Source: Pseudoduganella plicata
GTDB lineage: Bacteria > Pseudomonadota > Gammaproteobacteria > Burkholderiales > Burkholderiaceae_D
NCBI RefSeq assembly: GCF_004421005.1
Contig: NZ_CP038026.1
Location: 2,356,001-2,420,000, forward strand
Length of the DNA stretch: 64,000 nt
Reading direction: 5' to 3'
Shown: piece by piece, positions 16,406 to 25,107 of the stretch
How the letters are laid out: every line of letters begins with the position of its first letter
How positions within the stretch are numbered: the stretch's first letter is position 1
Position numbers and translations under genes: made by a program
The notes under the pieces: generated by a model
What the model was told of the DNA's origin: nothing
What the model saw: the letters and a program-made list of their open reading frames with translations, nothing else
Database searches by the model: none

Positions 16406-17560
16406 TCAGCGAACGGAAACAAACCGTTCCGCCTGCACCGCAGCAGGCCGCACCACGACTTGGCCGGTGACGAACTGCACGAGCCGGCCCAGCGGCACCT
16501 CCACCCAGCGGTGGAACACGGCGCCCGCCCACAGGCTGGCAGCCCAGGCGACCAGCATGCCGAAAGCCTGCGGCTCCGGTTCGGGGGAGACAAAGCGCGT
16601 GAACGCGGCATTGACCAGCAGGCAGACGGCGAAGTGGACAAGGAAGACAGCATACGAGATCCGTCCCATGCCGTTGATGGCGGACCAGACCGGCCCGTTC
16701 GACGTCGTCGTGCTGCGCCCGAACAGCACCAGCACGCCGGTCACCAGCAGCGCCAGCGCAATGCGGCTCCTGAAGTCCAGCATCAGCGCGACGAGCGCCG
16801 GTACTACCACCATCAGCACGAGCAGCGCAACGGCGGCCGGATGGCGGCGGCGGTCGCCTGCCCACCATGCCATGACGCCCAGGCCGTAGCTGCCGAAGAA
16901 GTACGGCGCCCAGTTGTCCCAGTCGCCATCGAGATTGAAGTGCAGCAGCGACAGCGCCACGCCCAGCGCCACGGCAACGGGCATCAGCCAGCGCGACGGA
17001 TGGTCCCCGGCAATGCGGCCGGCGGTCCACAGCATCAGCACGAGCAAGGCATACAGCTGGAAGTCGATCGCCACGTACCAGGCGCCCGCCGAGACGGAAT
17101 CGAACCCCAGCACGCCATGCAGCAGCAGCGCGTGTGCGCCCAGCTGGTCCAGTGTCGGCGGCGCGGAAATGGAGTCGTGCGTCATCCACGTGCCCGCCCA
17201 GTCCGACGCGACCACGGCCAGCAAGGTGGCGGCAATGAACGGCGGCGCCAGCTTGGCATAGCGCCGGCCGATGGCGGCCAGCGGGCGGCTGTGCCCGGGC
17301 TGGCCGGTGGGCGCGAGAGATTTGGCGGCCAGGAAGCCGCCGATGACGAGGAAGACCTGCACGGCGATGCGGGCGCTGTCGCCCAGCCAGTCGATCAGCT
17401 CCGGCCACAATGGGCGGGCGCGATCGGCCATCGGGCCGTAAAATGCCAGGTGGTGCAGCACGATCAGTTGCGCCGCACCGGCTTTCAGCAGGTTGATCAG
17501 GCCAAATTGCGATTGGCTCTTCTTTGCCATCCCTGGCGTCACATGCACCGCAGCGCTCAT
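16406..17560 (-). CDS. acyltransferase family 3 (OafA/YrhL-like) membrane protein
   Basis: 384 residues from the ATG at 17560, which has AAAGGA 6 bases upstream; earlier starts lack one. About ten hydrophobic segments are present. The N-terminal part has INLLKAGAAQLIVLHHLAFYG, where the conserved RxxAxxxVxxxH core of this family appears as KAGAAQLIVLHH, and PVQVFLVIGGFLAAKS matches the F-F-x-x-S-G-F-L region. These inner-membrane enzymes transfer acyl groups to sugars of polysaccharides, lipids or antibiotics. It is convergent with the PEP-CTERM gene. The substrate is unknown. Confidence 0.8.
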   Translation of the reverse strand: MSAAVHVTPGMAKKSQSQFGLINLLKAGAAQLIVLHHLAFYGPMADRARPLWPELIDWLGDSARIAVQVFLVIGGFLAAKSLAPTGQPGHSRPLAAIGRRYAKLAPPFIAATLLAVVASDWAGTWMTHDSISAPPTLDQLGAHALLLHGVLGFDSVSAGAWYVAIDFQLYALLVLMLWTAGRIAGDHPSRWLMPVAVALGVALSLLHFNLDGDWDNWAPYFFGSYGLGVMAWWAGDRRRHPAAVALLVLMVVVPALVALMLDFRSRIALALLVTGVLVLFGRSTTTSNGPVWSAINGMGRISYAVFLVHFAVCLLVNAAFTRFVSPEPEPQAFGMLVAWAASLWAGAVFHRWVEVPLGRLVQFVTGQVVVRPAAVQAERFVSVR

Positions 17561-17657
17561 CCGCATCCTTTGCAGCTTACTCATCAGCAAGTATTACAGC
17601 TTGATGAATTATCAACAGGGCGTGATGATAGCCGAGTTAGCCCGGCGGTGCCGTCTC

Positions 17658-17840
17658 TTACATCCGGTTACAGCTGGCGGCCATGATCCAACCACCCAGC
17701 TCTGGGTCGTAATACTGTGCCGATGCGGCACGCCGCGTAACCCGGCGCACATGATAGAGACTACCCGTCCCCTCGCAGAACCACTGGATTGTCGCAACGC
17801 CGTTTACAGCAGGCGTCAGCATCGGCTGGCAGGTCGCCAA
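17658..17840 (-). CDS. small hypothetical protein (doubtful)
   Basis: About 60 residues if begun at the TTG at 17840, or 54 from the ATG at 17822. The sequence (NGVATIQWFCEGTGSLYHV, then YYDPELGGWIMAASCNRM) looks more protein-like than a random frame and has Trp, Cys and Tyr typical of small folded proteins. It occupies an otherwise empty 325-base gap, and no ribosome site is clear. YYDPELGGW recalls the YYDPELGRF of Rhs cores, but nothing else supports an Rhs relic. Confidence 0.3.
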   Translation of the reverse strand: MATCQPMLTPAVNGVATIQWFCEGTGSLYHVRRVTRRAASAQYYDPELGGWIMAASCNRM

Positions 17841-17885
17841 GGCCGTCCGCGGTACCGCATGCGGCTGAGCCAGGGCCGATCCGCC

Positions 17886-19037
17886 TTACTTCCCTTCCCG
17901 CAACCGCCACAGCGACGTCGGCAACGCAATCGGCACCCCTGGCTTGAAGAACGCCGAGTCCTGGATGCGCGACGTCGTCACGTAAATGCTGCCGTCCGGC
18001 CCCTGGCTGAACGTGTCCGGCCAGCGCAGGCGCGCGTCCTGGATCAGGATGCCGGGGCGGGCATTCGGGCCGGTCGCCAGGTTGCGGATCTTGATCGAAC
18101 TGTCTTCGGGCGACGTGACGTACATGCGTTCCGTGCCATTCGCGATCCACAGGCCGTCGGCCACACCGTTTTTGCCATAAACCTGCACCTGCGACGAGAT
18201 GTCGTCGCCGCGCCAGCCTGCTTCCGTCAGCGCGCTGGTGGCGATGCGGTACAGCGTGTCGCCCTTGATCGCCTGCCAGTAAAGGTATTTGCCGTCCTTC
18301 GACAGCGCGATACCGTCGGCGGAGAATTCCACGCCCTTGCCGTCCGGCCGGCGCAGCGGCTTGCCGTCCGCCTTCACGACCAGGCCTTTCTTTGCCTGCG
18401 TCGACGGATCGCCATCGAGCAGCCGCTTCGCTTCGCCCGTGCCCAGGTCCACAACGACGATGGCCCCACGCACGCCCGAGTCGGTGATGTACGCCCATTT
18501 GCCGTCCGGCGAGAAGCGCACGTCGTTCAGGTAGGAGCCCTGCAGCGCCACGCTCTCGTCGAAGCGGATGTTCTGCAGCACGGTGCTGGTGGCAAGGCTG
18601 ACGCGCACCAGTTTCGGCCCGCCCGGCACGATCGTCGCCTGCGCCGGCGCGGCCGGATCGAGCACCCAGACATTGCCCTTGCCGTCCGCGACGACGCTCT
18701 GCACGCAGACCCAGTGCTCGCCCGGCGACAGCTCGTCCTTGCGGGTGTTGCGCCATGCATTCCACGTCTCGTTCGGGAACGGCTTGAGCGTCCCGTCCCT
18801 GGCCAGTTCGGCCACGGAGATGGGCGAGTCCTCCGTCCAGCGTGGGAAGTTGACGAAGATGCGGTTGTCTTCCGAGATGGTCACGCCGGTGACCTGATGA
18901 CCGAAGTCGGCCACCTTTTCAATCGAGAAGCCCTTCGTCGTGGGCGTGAGCTGGGCGAAAGCGGAAGTGGGAGCCAAAGCGGCCGCGTACAGCGCGGCGG
19001 AGGCCAGCACGGCGGCGGGCCAACGGTAGTAAGCCAT
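17886..19037 (-). CDS. yellow/major-royal-jelly-protein-like beta-propeller, secreted
   Basis: 383 residues from the ATG at 19037 (GAAAGGA ribosome site). A signal peptide covers about 1-29 (ALAPTSAFAQ). The mature part has the MRJP/yellow layout: a first blade with VTGVTISEDNRIFVNFPRW, then NVWVLDPAA, YLNDVRFSPDGKWAYITDSG, GVEFSADGIALSKDGKYLYW and DGLWIANGTERMYVTS. This is a six-bladed propeller related to SMP-30-type enzymes. Bacterial members are exported and of unknown function; insect relatives act on dopachrome or bind amines. It stands alone, so no pathway can be inferred. Confidence 0.85.
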   Translation of the reverse strand: MAYYRWPAAVLASAALYAAALAPTSAFAQLTPTTKGFSIEKVADFGHQVTGVTISEDNRIFVNFPRWTEDSPISVAELARDGTLKPFPNETWNAWRNTRKDELSPGEHWVCVQSVVADGKGNVWVLDPAAPAQATIVPGGPKLVRVSLATSTVLQNIRFDESVALQGSYLNDVRFSPDGKWAYITDSGVRGAIVVVDLGTGEAKRLLDGDPSTQAKKGLVVKADGKPLRRPDGKGVEFSADGIALSKDGKYLYWQAIKGDTLYRIATSALTEAGWRGDDISSQVQVYGKNGVADGLWIANGTERMYVTSPEDSSIKIRNLATGPNARPGILIQDARLRWPDTFSQGPDGSIYVTTSRIQDSAFFKPGVPIALPTSLWRLREGK

Positions 19038-19303
19038 CTGAATTCCTTTCGTTGGGAGGAACTGCACACTGGACAATCGCGCCGATGATGCCACAGGCGC
19101 TGGATGTTTCGGCAGGGTAGCGAATCGGGCTCAGCTTCGCGCGGCGCGACCTCTGTGGCTTGCGCCGTCAAGGTCCACCGGGCATTGTTTCAGCGTGGAT
19201 TTTGGTGAGACTTCAGCGCCGGCCCGCCTGCTACCATCGCGTTTCCTTCAATGCCCGCTTCCCTGGGCCCGCCGCTGGCCGGCAGTCAGCAGAGAACGAG
19301 ACC

Positions 19304-19840
19304 ATGGCAAATCGCGCTTACCTGTGTGGACTGAACCAGAATTTTTTCGAGGACGACGACGTCGAACTCGTCCCCCTGCTGGAACGGGGCTACGCGCTGC
19401 CGCTGCTGTGGTTCACGCTGTTCCAGCCTGGGGACATCCGCATGTACAGCCACGTGCCCATCCTGCTGACGTCGCGCGAAAAAGCGCTGGCGAACCTGGC
19501 GCGGCGTGCGGATGCCATGAAGGCCTTCCTGGGAGAGCCGGCCACCATCGTCGATCAGTGGCGCACGTTCATCGAACAGAACGACTACGCCAACTATCTC
19601 GTCAACACGCATGAACTGCAGATGATGGAGAACGAAGAGGGAGCGTTCCACCGCGACCTGCAGCAGTGGTTCGCGCAGTTCGAAGCGCTCGCCGACGGCA
19701 CGGCCGGCACACGCCAGCTGGGCGTCGTCGCGCAGGCCAACGAGGCGCTGGCCCAGTTCCCCTACCGCGGTGACCCGTACCACCTCGTCGGCATCACGTT
19801 CGACCGCGCGACGCCGTGGGACGAACGCAGGAAAGCCTGA
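19304..19840 (+). CDS. conserved hypothetical protein
   Basis: 178 residues from the ATG at 19304. The start MANRAYLCGLNQNFFEDDDVELVPLLERGYALPLLW indicates a soluble protein rich in acidic and aromatic residues. There is no signal peptide, no membrane segment, and no catalytic motif I recognise. The C-terminal part (DPYHLVGITFDRATPWDER) has alternating strands. It is divergent from the MRJP-like gene and convergent with phzF-like, whose stop is one base beyond its own. Confidence 0.6.
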   Translation: MANRAYLCGLNQNFFEDDDVELVPLLERGYALPLLWFTLFQPGDIRMYSHVPILLTSREKALANLARRADAMKAFLGEPATIVDQWRTFIEQNDYANYLVNTHELQMMENEEGAFHRDLQQWFAQFEALADGTAGTRQLGVVAQANEALAQFPYRGDPYHLVGITFDRATPWDERRKA

Positions 19841-20677
19841 TCAGCCGATCAGCCGTGCGCTGCCTGACACCTGCACGGAACTGCCCGGCTCGGGACCGAT
19901 GTCGACGTGCAGGTGGCACGGTACGCCCATGTCCTCACCCTGGACGATGTCGATGGCGCCGCCGTGCGGCCAGTCCGCGTCGCGCAGGTAGCCGGCCAGC
20001 GCGGCGGCCGCCGCGCCCGTGGCGGGATCCTCGTAGACGCCACCGGAAGCGAACGGATTGCGCGCATGGAAGCGCTGCGCACTTCCAGCATGAACCAGGG
20101 CGATGGTGGCGAAGCCTTCGCGCAGCATCAGCATGCGGCCGGCATCGAGGTCGTAGCGCATCGCGGCCAGCGCCGCGCGCGAGTTGAGAGGGATGATCAG
20201 GTGGCCGGCGCCCCCGTTGGCCAACGCCGGCGCCAGGCGAGGATCGAGGTCCGCCGCCGTATAACCGAACAGCACCAGCGCCTCGTCGATCAACGTTTGC
20301 GGTACGGGCGCGCTCGACGTGGGCGGCGATTGCAGGCTGGCCGCGACGCCGTCGGCCGTGCGCGTGCCCTGCACGGTAATCGACACGTGGTTGGTCGTCA
20401 GCGGGAAGACGCCGTCGCCCTGCTGCAACGCCAGCACGGCGCCCAGCGCGATGGTCGCATGGCCGCAGAACGGCACTTCCGATTCGGGCGAGAAGTAGCG
20501 CACGCGCCAGCCGTTATCGGCGCGTACCGCAAATACCGTTTCCGAGTAATTGACCTGTGCGGCGACCGCCTGCATTTGCGCCGCTTCCGGCCAGGTGCTG
20601 CCGATCCACACGCCGGCGGGATTGCCACCCTTTTCTCCGGCGCAGAACGCCGCCACCCTGGTTACCTCGTCGATCAT
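19841..20677 (-). CDS. PhzF family isomerase/epimerase
   Basis: 278 residues from the ATG at 20677, preceded by AGGAGGA at good spacing; an upstream extension in frame is unlikely. The family signatures are clear: GNPAGV near residue 20, NYSETVF with the catalytic Glu46, and RYFSPESEVPFCGHATIALG. The second half repeats the diaminopimelate-epimerase-like fold, ending with EDPATGAAAAALAGYL. PhzF proteins isomerise small unsaturated acids; most members outside phenazine clusters have unknown substrates. No phenazine genes are nearby. Confidence 0.88.
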   Translation of the reverse strand: MIDEVTRVAAFCAGEKGGNPAGVWIGSTWPEAAQMQAVAAQVNYSETVFAVRADNGWRVRYFSPESEVPFCGHATIALGAVLALQQGDGVFPLTTNHVSITVQGTRTADGVAASLQSPPTSSAPVPQTLIDEALVLFGYTAADLDPRLAPALANGGAGHLIIPLNSRAALAAMRYDLDAGRMLMLREGFATIALVHAGSAQRFHARNPFASGGVYEDPATGAAAAALAGYLRDADWPHGGAIDIVQGEDMGVPCHLHVDIGPEPGSSVQVSGSARLIG

Positions 20678-20792
20678 TGTGTTCCTCCTGTACTGCCCAG
20701 TATAGCGTTGCACAGGTAGCCCGAGAAGTAGCCGGGTGCGTCGAAGTTCAACGCCGGGGAGGGGCACCCGAAGGTGCCGGTCCCCAGGGTCA

Positions 20793-22976
20793 CTAGTTGA
20801 AGCTCAGCGCAGCGCTGTTGGCGTTGCTGACCTTCTTGCCCTTCAGGTCGATCGTGAAGTGCTCGCTGGGCTTGGCCGAACCGAGGCCCTTGAGGATGCC
20901 GAAGACCTGCTTGAACTGGTTCTGGAACGGCACGCCGACCGAATTCTGGTCGGAGATCTTGTCGCCGGTCTTGACAATCGCCGCCGGGCTGGCCGGGAAC
21001 GCGGCCATCAGCACCTTGTACTGGCTGACGCGCTCCGTTCCCATGTCGCGCAGCGCCAGTTCGCCCGCATACACGGTGCGGTGGAAGTCGCCGTAGAAGA
21101 TGTAGGGCGTGATCTTCGCGAAGTCGTCCAGCTTGAACCCGGCCTTGCCGGCCAGCGCTTCGGCCTTGACGGTGGCGGCGGCCCAGTCGCTTGACAGCTG
21201 GGTGGCGGCGACACCGCCGGCGGCAGCGGTGTCCCTGGCGGCGCAGCTGGCGGTCAACGGCAGCACGCCCGGTGCGTCCTTCAGCTGGGCCAGGGTCACC
21301 TTCGTCTGCAGCTGCGACAGGATCAGCATCTGCCGGCCGTTCAGGTTCATCGCCGCTTCCTTCATCTCGCAGGGCCAGTATTCGTCCATGAAGCGCAGGC
21401 GCGACAGCTCGCCGAAATAGTAGTGCGTGAATTCGCCGTACGATTTCGTGTCGAGGATGGCGCGGTCCCAGCGCTTCGCCACGTCCGCGCTGGCCGTGCT
21501 GCCCTGCAGGTAGTCGTACTCGGCCTGGTACAGCGGGAACAGCTCGTTGAAGCGCGGCACGCTGTTCAGGGGAATCGTCTGCACGTCGATCGTGTCCTTG
21601 TCCTTGTAGCTGACGATCTTGTACGCGGCGCCGTACACGGCCAAGGATGGCGACTGCACGTTGACGAAGAAGTTGCCGTTGGCGTCCGTCACGTCGTTGG
21701 TGCCGTTGAAGTGCATGTGGCCGCCCACATGCATCGGCAAGCCGGTTGCCGTCACGGCGGCCGTCGTCGCCGCATCCGGCACGCGCGCGGTCTGGAACGC
21801 GCCGGACTTGAAGACGGCCTTCATCGCGCCGGTCTGGTTGGCGTAGAAGTCCATCGTCGGATAGTGCGAGAACGCCATCAGCTGCTTGTTCTCCGCCTTG
21901 GCGCGGGCGCTGACGGCCTTGATCCAGTCCATCAGGTGCTGCTTGTGCGTGACGACCTTGTTCCAGCCCGCATTGCCGGCGCCGTCGAAGCCCTTGATGT
22001 TCTTCGGATTGGCCGGATCGAATTTCGCGTTCGGGACGAACACGTTGCCATCGATTGCCAGCAGCCACAGGCCCTTGACGGGTTCGACGAGGTAGGACGT
22101 GTCGAACATCATCGTGCACTTCGTGTAGGCCTTGCCCAGCTTTGCTTCGCCGGCGGCCTTGTACGCGCCGCCCGTGCCTTCGGCACAGATCTCGAACTGG
22201 CGATTGGCCAGCGTGCCCTGCGTCGCCGCTTCGTCGTAGCTGTATTTGCCGCCCGTGTATTTCGAGAACGGCGTTTCCCACAGCACGTCCGCACGGTTCG
22301 GCATGAAGCCGTAGTCCGACAGCTTGGCCACCAGCTTCTCGTAGCCCTGCTCCATCAGTTCATCCGTGCAGACGACCGTCGGGTCCTTCGCCTTGCAGGC
22401 TGCGTTGCCGGTTGCGTAGACCTTCTGTTCCTTGCCTTCTTTCGTCAGGAAGTCGTTCTTGCCCGCTTCCATATCGTCGTGCGGCTCGTTCGGATCGTGG
22501 TTGCCGGGCGCGATAAAGAAGCGCATGCCCTTGGCCTGGTATTCCTTGAGGATGTCGGCGATGCCGTTGATATTGATCGGCTGCGCATCGTCGGAGAAGT
22601 CTCCCGGCAGCGCAACGTGGCGGATGCCCTTGGCGTACGCGTCGTCCAGCGCGGCGCGGAACGCGAAATAGTTTTCGTTGAACAGGCGCGTCGACGTCAG
22701 CTCGGCGTACATCGTGCGGATCGTCGCATTGCGGCCGTCCTTCATCGGAACGCCGGCAAACTGCGCGCTCTTGAAGTCGCCGTAGACGTTCTCGAAGTGG
22801 ACGTCCGTCATGAACGCCACGCTGGTGGTGGCAACGACGGGCGGCGTGGGGACGGGGGTCGGTTCCTGCGGGACGGTGACGACGGGCGCAGGGTCGTCGT
22901 GGTCGCTGCCGCAGGCCGACAGCAGTGCCAGCGTCATCGCCGCGGCAGCGACGAGCAATGGACGGGTCTTGATCAT
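20793..22976 (-). CDS. metallophosphoesterase, exported lipoprotein
   Basis: 727 residues. The N-terminus is a lipoprotein signal ending LALLSAC, with Cys22 as the lipidation site, then a Pro/Thr-rich linker. The calcineurin-like metal site is visible: MTDVHFE (D-x-H), LPGDFSDDA (G-D-x-x-D), APGNHDPNE (G-N-H-D), and later FSHYP and GGHMHFNG for the remaining histidines. The C-terminal 300 residues are helical and unassigned. It probably hydrolyses phosphoesters or nucleotides at the cell surface or in the periplasm. No partner gene is adjacent. Confidence 0.85.
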   Translation of the reverse strand: MIKTRPLLVAAAAMTLALLSACGSDHDDPAPVVTVPQEPTPVPTPPVVATTSVAFMTDVHFENVYGDFKSAQFAGVPMKDGRNATIRTMYAELTSTRLFNENYFAFRAALDDAYAKGIRHVALPGDFSDDAQPININGIADILKEYQAKGMRFFIAPGNHDPNEPHDDMEAGKNDFLTKEGKEQKVYATGNAACKAKDPTVVCTDELMEQGYEKLVAKLSDYGFMPNRADVLWETPFSKYTGGKYSYDEAATQGTLANRQFEICAEGTGGAYKAAGEAKLGKAYTKCTMMFDTSYLVEPVKGLWLLAIDGNVFVPNAKFDPANPKNIKGFDGAGNAGWNKVVTHKQHLMDWIKAVSARAKAENKQLMAFSHYPTMDFYANQTGAMKAVFKSGAFQTARVPDAATTAAVTATGLPMHVGGHMHFNGTNDVTDANGNFFVNVQSPSLAVYGAAYKIVSYKDKDTIDVQTIPLNSVPRFNELFPLYQAEYDYLQGSTASADVAKRWDRAILDTKSYGEFTHYYFGELSRLRFMDEYWPCEMKEAAMNLNGRQMLILSQLQTKVTLAQLKDAPGVLPLTASCAARDTAAAGGVAATQLSSDWAAATVKAEALAGKAGFKLDDFAKITPYIFYGDFHRTVYAGELALRDMGTERVSQYKVLMAAFPASPAAIVKTGDKISDQNSVGVPFQNQFKQVFGILKGLGSAKPSEHFTIDLKGKKVSNANSAALSFN

Positions 22977-23045
22977 GCATCTACTCCGGACAGGTAAAAC
23001 CCAGCATGGTGCCTGCCGATTTTGACCGGATGATGACGCGGGTTA

Positions 23046-23074
23046 AAAGGTAAAAAGGCGGGCCGCAGCCCGCC
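23046..23074 (-). terminator. terminator of the BON-domain gene
   Basis: On the minus strand, a 7-bp stem GGCGGGC / GCCCGCC with loop TGCG is followed by TTTTTACCTTTT. It begins about 20 bases after the stop. Confidence 0.8.
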
Positions 23075-23094
23075 TGTATCCGCCGAAGGACGGA

Positions 23095-24018
23095 TTATTT
23101 CTTGACCTGGATGGAGCTCTTCACGTCGGACACACCCTTGACACCGCGCGCCAGTTCGACGGCGCGGTCGGCTTCGGCTTTCGATGCGACGAAGCCGCTC
23201 AGCATGACGACGCCCTTCTGGGTTTCGACATGCACGTCCATCGCCTTGGCGGTCTTGTCCGCGGCCATGTCGGCCTTGACCTTGGCCGTGATCATCGTGT
23301 CCGTGACGGCAGGCGATGCAGCCACGTCGGCGGTTTTATCGCGGGTGGTCTGGGCCAGCTCCGACGTCTTTTCCTTGGCTGCCTGCGCCATTTCGACAGT
23401 CTTGTCCTTCGCGGTCGCGGCCACGGCGGCAGTCTTCTCGCCCAGGCGCTCCGCGCCGGCAGCCGTCTTGTCGCCCAGGCGCTCCGCGCCGGCGGCCGTA
23501 CGGTCGCGCACGTCCGCGGCGTTGTTGGCCACCGTGCCGCGGTCGGCGTTCGGCACGAGCACAGCCGTGCGGCCGTCGCCCGTCGTGCCGGCTGCATTCG
23601 TGCCAGCGGTCGTGCCCATCGTCGTGCCGGCGCCCGTCGAGGCGAGCGCATTGGCCTTCGACGTGCGCGCCTGGTTCTGGCAGGAATCCTTGGCGTCGCC
23701 GCTCATGTCGTCGCAACGCTCCTTGGCCAGCTCATATTGCGCATCGGCCAGCTTGCGGTTGGCCTTGTCCAGGTCCTTCGGCGTGTTGCGGTATTGCGCA
23801 ACGGCGTCACGCTCGGCCTTGGCGCGTGCCACCTTGGCTTCTTCCTCGCAGATGTCCTGTGCGTTGTCCTTCAAGGCGTTGCACTGCTTCTTGGCCGCCT
23901 TGTAATCGGACTCAGCCTTGTTGTGGGCGTTCTTGTACCCCGCGGTATCCATGTTCTGGGCAAATGCAAAACTTGCGCTGGCTGCGGTAGCCAGGGTCAG
24001 CAATACGATCTTCTTCAT
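23095..24018 (-). CDS. BON domain periplasmic protein with repeat-rich middle
   Basis: 307 residues with a signal peptide (1-20, ASFAFA). The first part (25-125) is charged and helical, with four cysteines in QCNALKDNAQDICEEE and RCDDMSGDAKDSCQNQ, likely two disulfides. The middle (165-225) has short repeats: RTAAGAERLGDKTAAGAERLG, then KDKTVEMAQAAKEKTSELAQ, resembling LEA/apolipoprotein-like amphipathic repeats. The C-terminal 75 residues form a BON domain (MITAKVKADMAADKTAKAMDVHV ... GVVMLSGFV). BON proteins such as OsmY bind envelope or phospholipid and help in osmotic stress. A stress role is inferred. Confidence 0.85.
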   Translation of the reverse strand: MKKIVLLTLATAASASFAFAQNMDTAGYKNAHNKAESDYKAAKKQCNALKDNAQDICEEEAKVARAKAERDAVAQYRNTPKDLDKANRKLADAQYELAKERCDDMSGDAKDSCQNQARTSKANALASTGAGTTMGTTAGTNAAGTTGDGRTAVLVPNADRGTVANNAADVRDRTAAGAERLGDKTAAGAERLGEKTAAVAATAKDKTVEMAQAAKEKTSELAQTTRDKTADVAASPAVTDTMITAKVKADMAADKTAKAMDVHVETQKGVVMLSGFVASKAEADRAVELARGVKGVSDVKSSIQVKK

Positions 24019-24231
24019 GTTGGTCCCCTTTAGGATTGGTTGGCACAGACATTAGACGCCACAGCCGCGCTGCAGTTCTGTGCGGCGACGTACACAGATC
24101 GGGAGGTTGTTGTTTATTTGTCGCGTAAAGCAAAACCCGGGACAGGCCCGGATTCGAGGAAACAATTCAGTGCGGGCAGCACGCCGTTTTGCGGGCAATA
24201 TTGCCGCAGATCTAGGCGCTGGGGCCGGGTT

Positions 24232-24918
24232 TCAGTCCTGCAGCAGGCCAGTGCGCCACAGCGGTACGACCTGTTCGAAAGGGGTGCGGCCCGCACTGAA
24301 AACGTGGCCCGACGGCGCCAGCTTCAGCCAGGCGCGCGTGTCGTGCGACCCGTGGTTGTGCGGCTGCGCGTCGCGTACCGACTGGATCCACGCGTGCACC
24401 CGACCATAGTCGGCCGGGCGCGAACGCTGAATCCAGGCCAGGGCCACCAGATCTGCGAAACCTTCCTCGCGGCGCGTCTCGCGCTGCTGTTTCGACAGCT
24501 CGACAAGCGCCGGATCGCCGGCGTGTTCGTTGCCCGCTTCCGTGAAACCGGCCGGCAGCGCATGCCAGCTGCCCTGGACGATACGCCAGCAATGGCCCAG
24601 CTCGTGCGCCGCCATCGCCTCGATCAGTACGTCGCGTTCGTTTTCGGCCACATTCTGCAGGATGGTTTCCGCGTAGGGATTGCCGCGCATCGACAGCACC
24701 ATCTTGCAGCGCCCGTTGGCGTAGCCCATCGCCAGGGGTACGTCGTTCGGGCCGGCCTGGGGCTGGACGATGATATCGACCGGCAACTGCTGTGCCTTGG
24801 CATAGGCGATGACAGGCGCGGCGGCATTCAGCCAGCGTGTCTCCTGTGCCGTCAGCTGGGCGGCGTGGGCCGTAACGGCGGTCAACGAGAGCAGGTAAAG
24901 GGAGAAGGACTTGAGCAT
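24232..24918 (-). CDS. exported HExxH protein, putative metalloprotease-like
   Basis: 228 residues from the ATG at 24918, giving a signal peptide (ending AVTAHAAQ). A zinc-protease-type helix is present: AMAAHELGHCWRIV, followed by an acidic helix EEGFADLVALAWIQ 40 residues later, which could supply a third ligand, as in HExxH-E gluzincin-like enzymes. I cannot name a family. It is small and single-domain and lies between the BON gene and a chemoreceptor, both on the same strand. Confidence 0.6.
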   Translation of the reverse strand: MLKSFSLYLLSLTAVTAHAAQLTAQETRWLNAAAPVIAYAKAQQLPVDIIVQPQAGPNDVPLAMGYANGRCKMVLSMRGNPYAETILQNVAENERDVLIEAMAAHELGHCWRIVQGSWHALPAGFTEAGNEHAGDPALVELSKQQRETRREEGFADLVALAWIQRSRPADYGRVHAWIQSVRDAQPHNHGSHDTRAWLKLAPSGHVFSAGRTPFEQVVPLWRTGLLQD

Positions 24919-25024
24919 GGCGAACTCCGATTGCGACGATTCACTATACATGCCTTGCGGCAATTTGTAACACCGAAACCGGGGCTGTTACAAAATTTTG
25001 CCTTGAAGAAATGCGAAGCTTTGT

Positions 25025-25065
25025 CAAAAAATAAGGCCGCGCCACCGCGACGGGCGACACGGCCT
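25025..25065 (-). terminator. terminator of the chemoreceptor gene
   Basis: Read on the minus strand: a 13-bp stem (AGGCCGTGTCGCC / GGTGGCGCGGCCT with G-U pairs), loop CGTCGC, then TTATTTTTT. Confidence 0.75.
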
Positions 25066-25107
25066 CCAAGGGCTACCACGGGGGTGAAACGGAACTAGCG
25101 CACTACC

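Noticed and set aside
19841..20677. Phenazine biosynthesis
   Set aside because: A PhzF-type protein alone does not make phenazines; no other phz genes are present.
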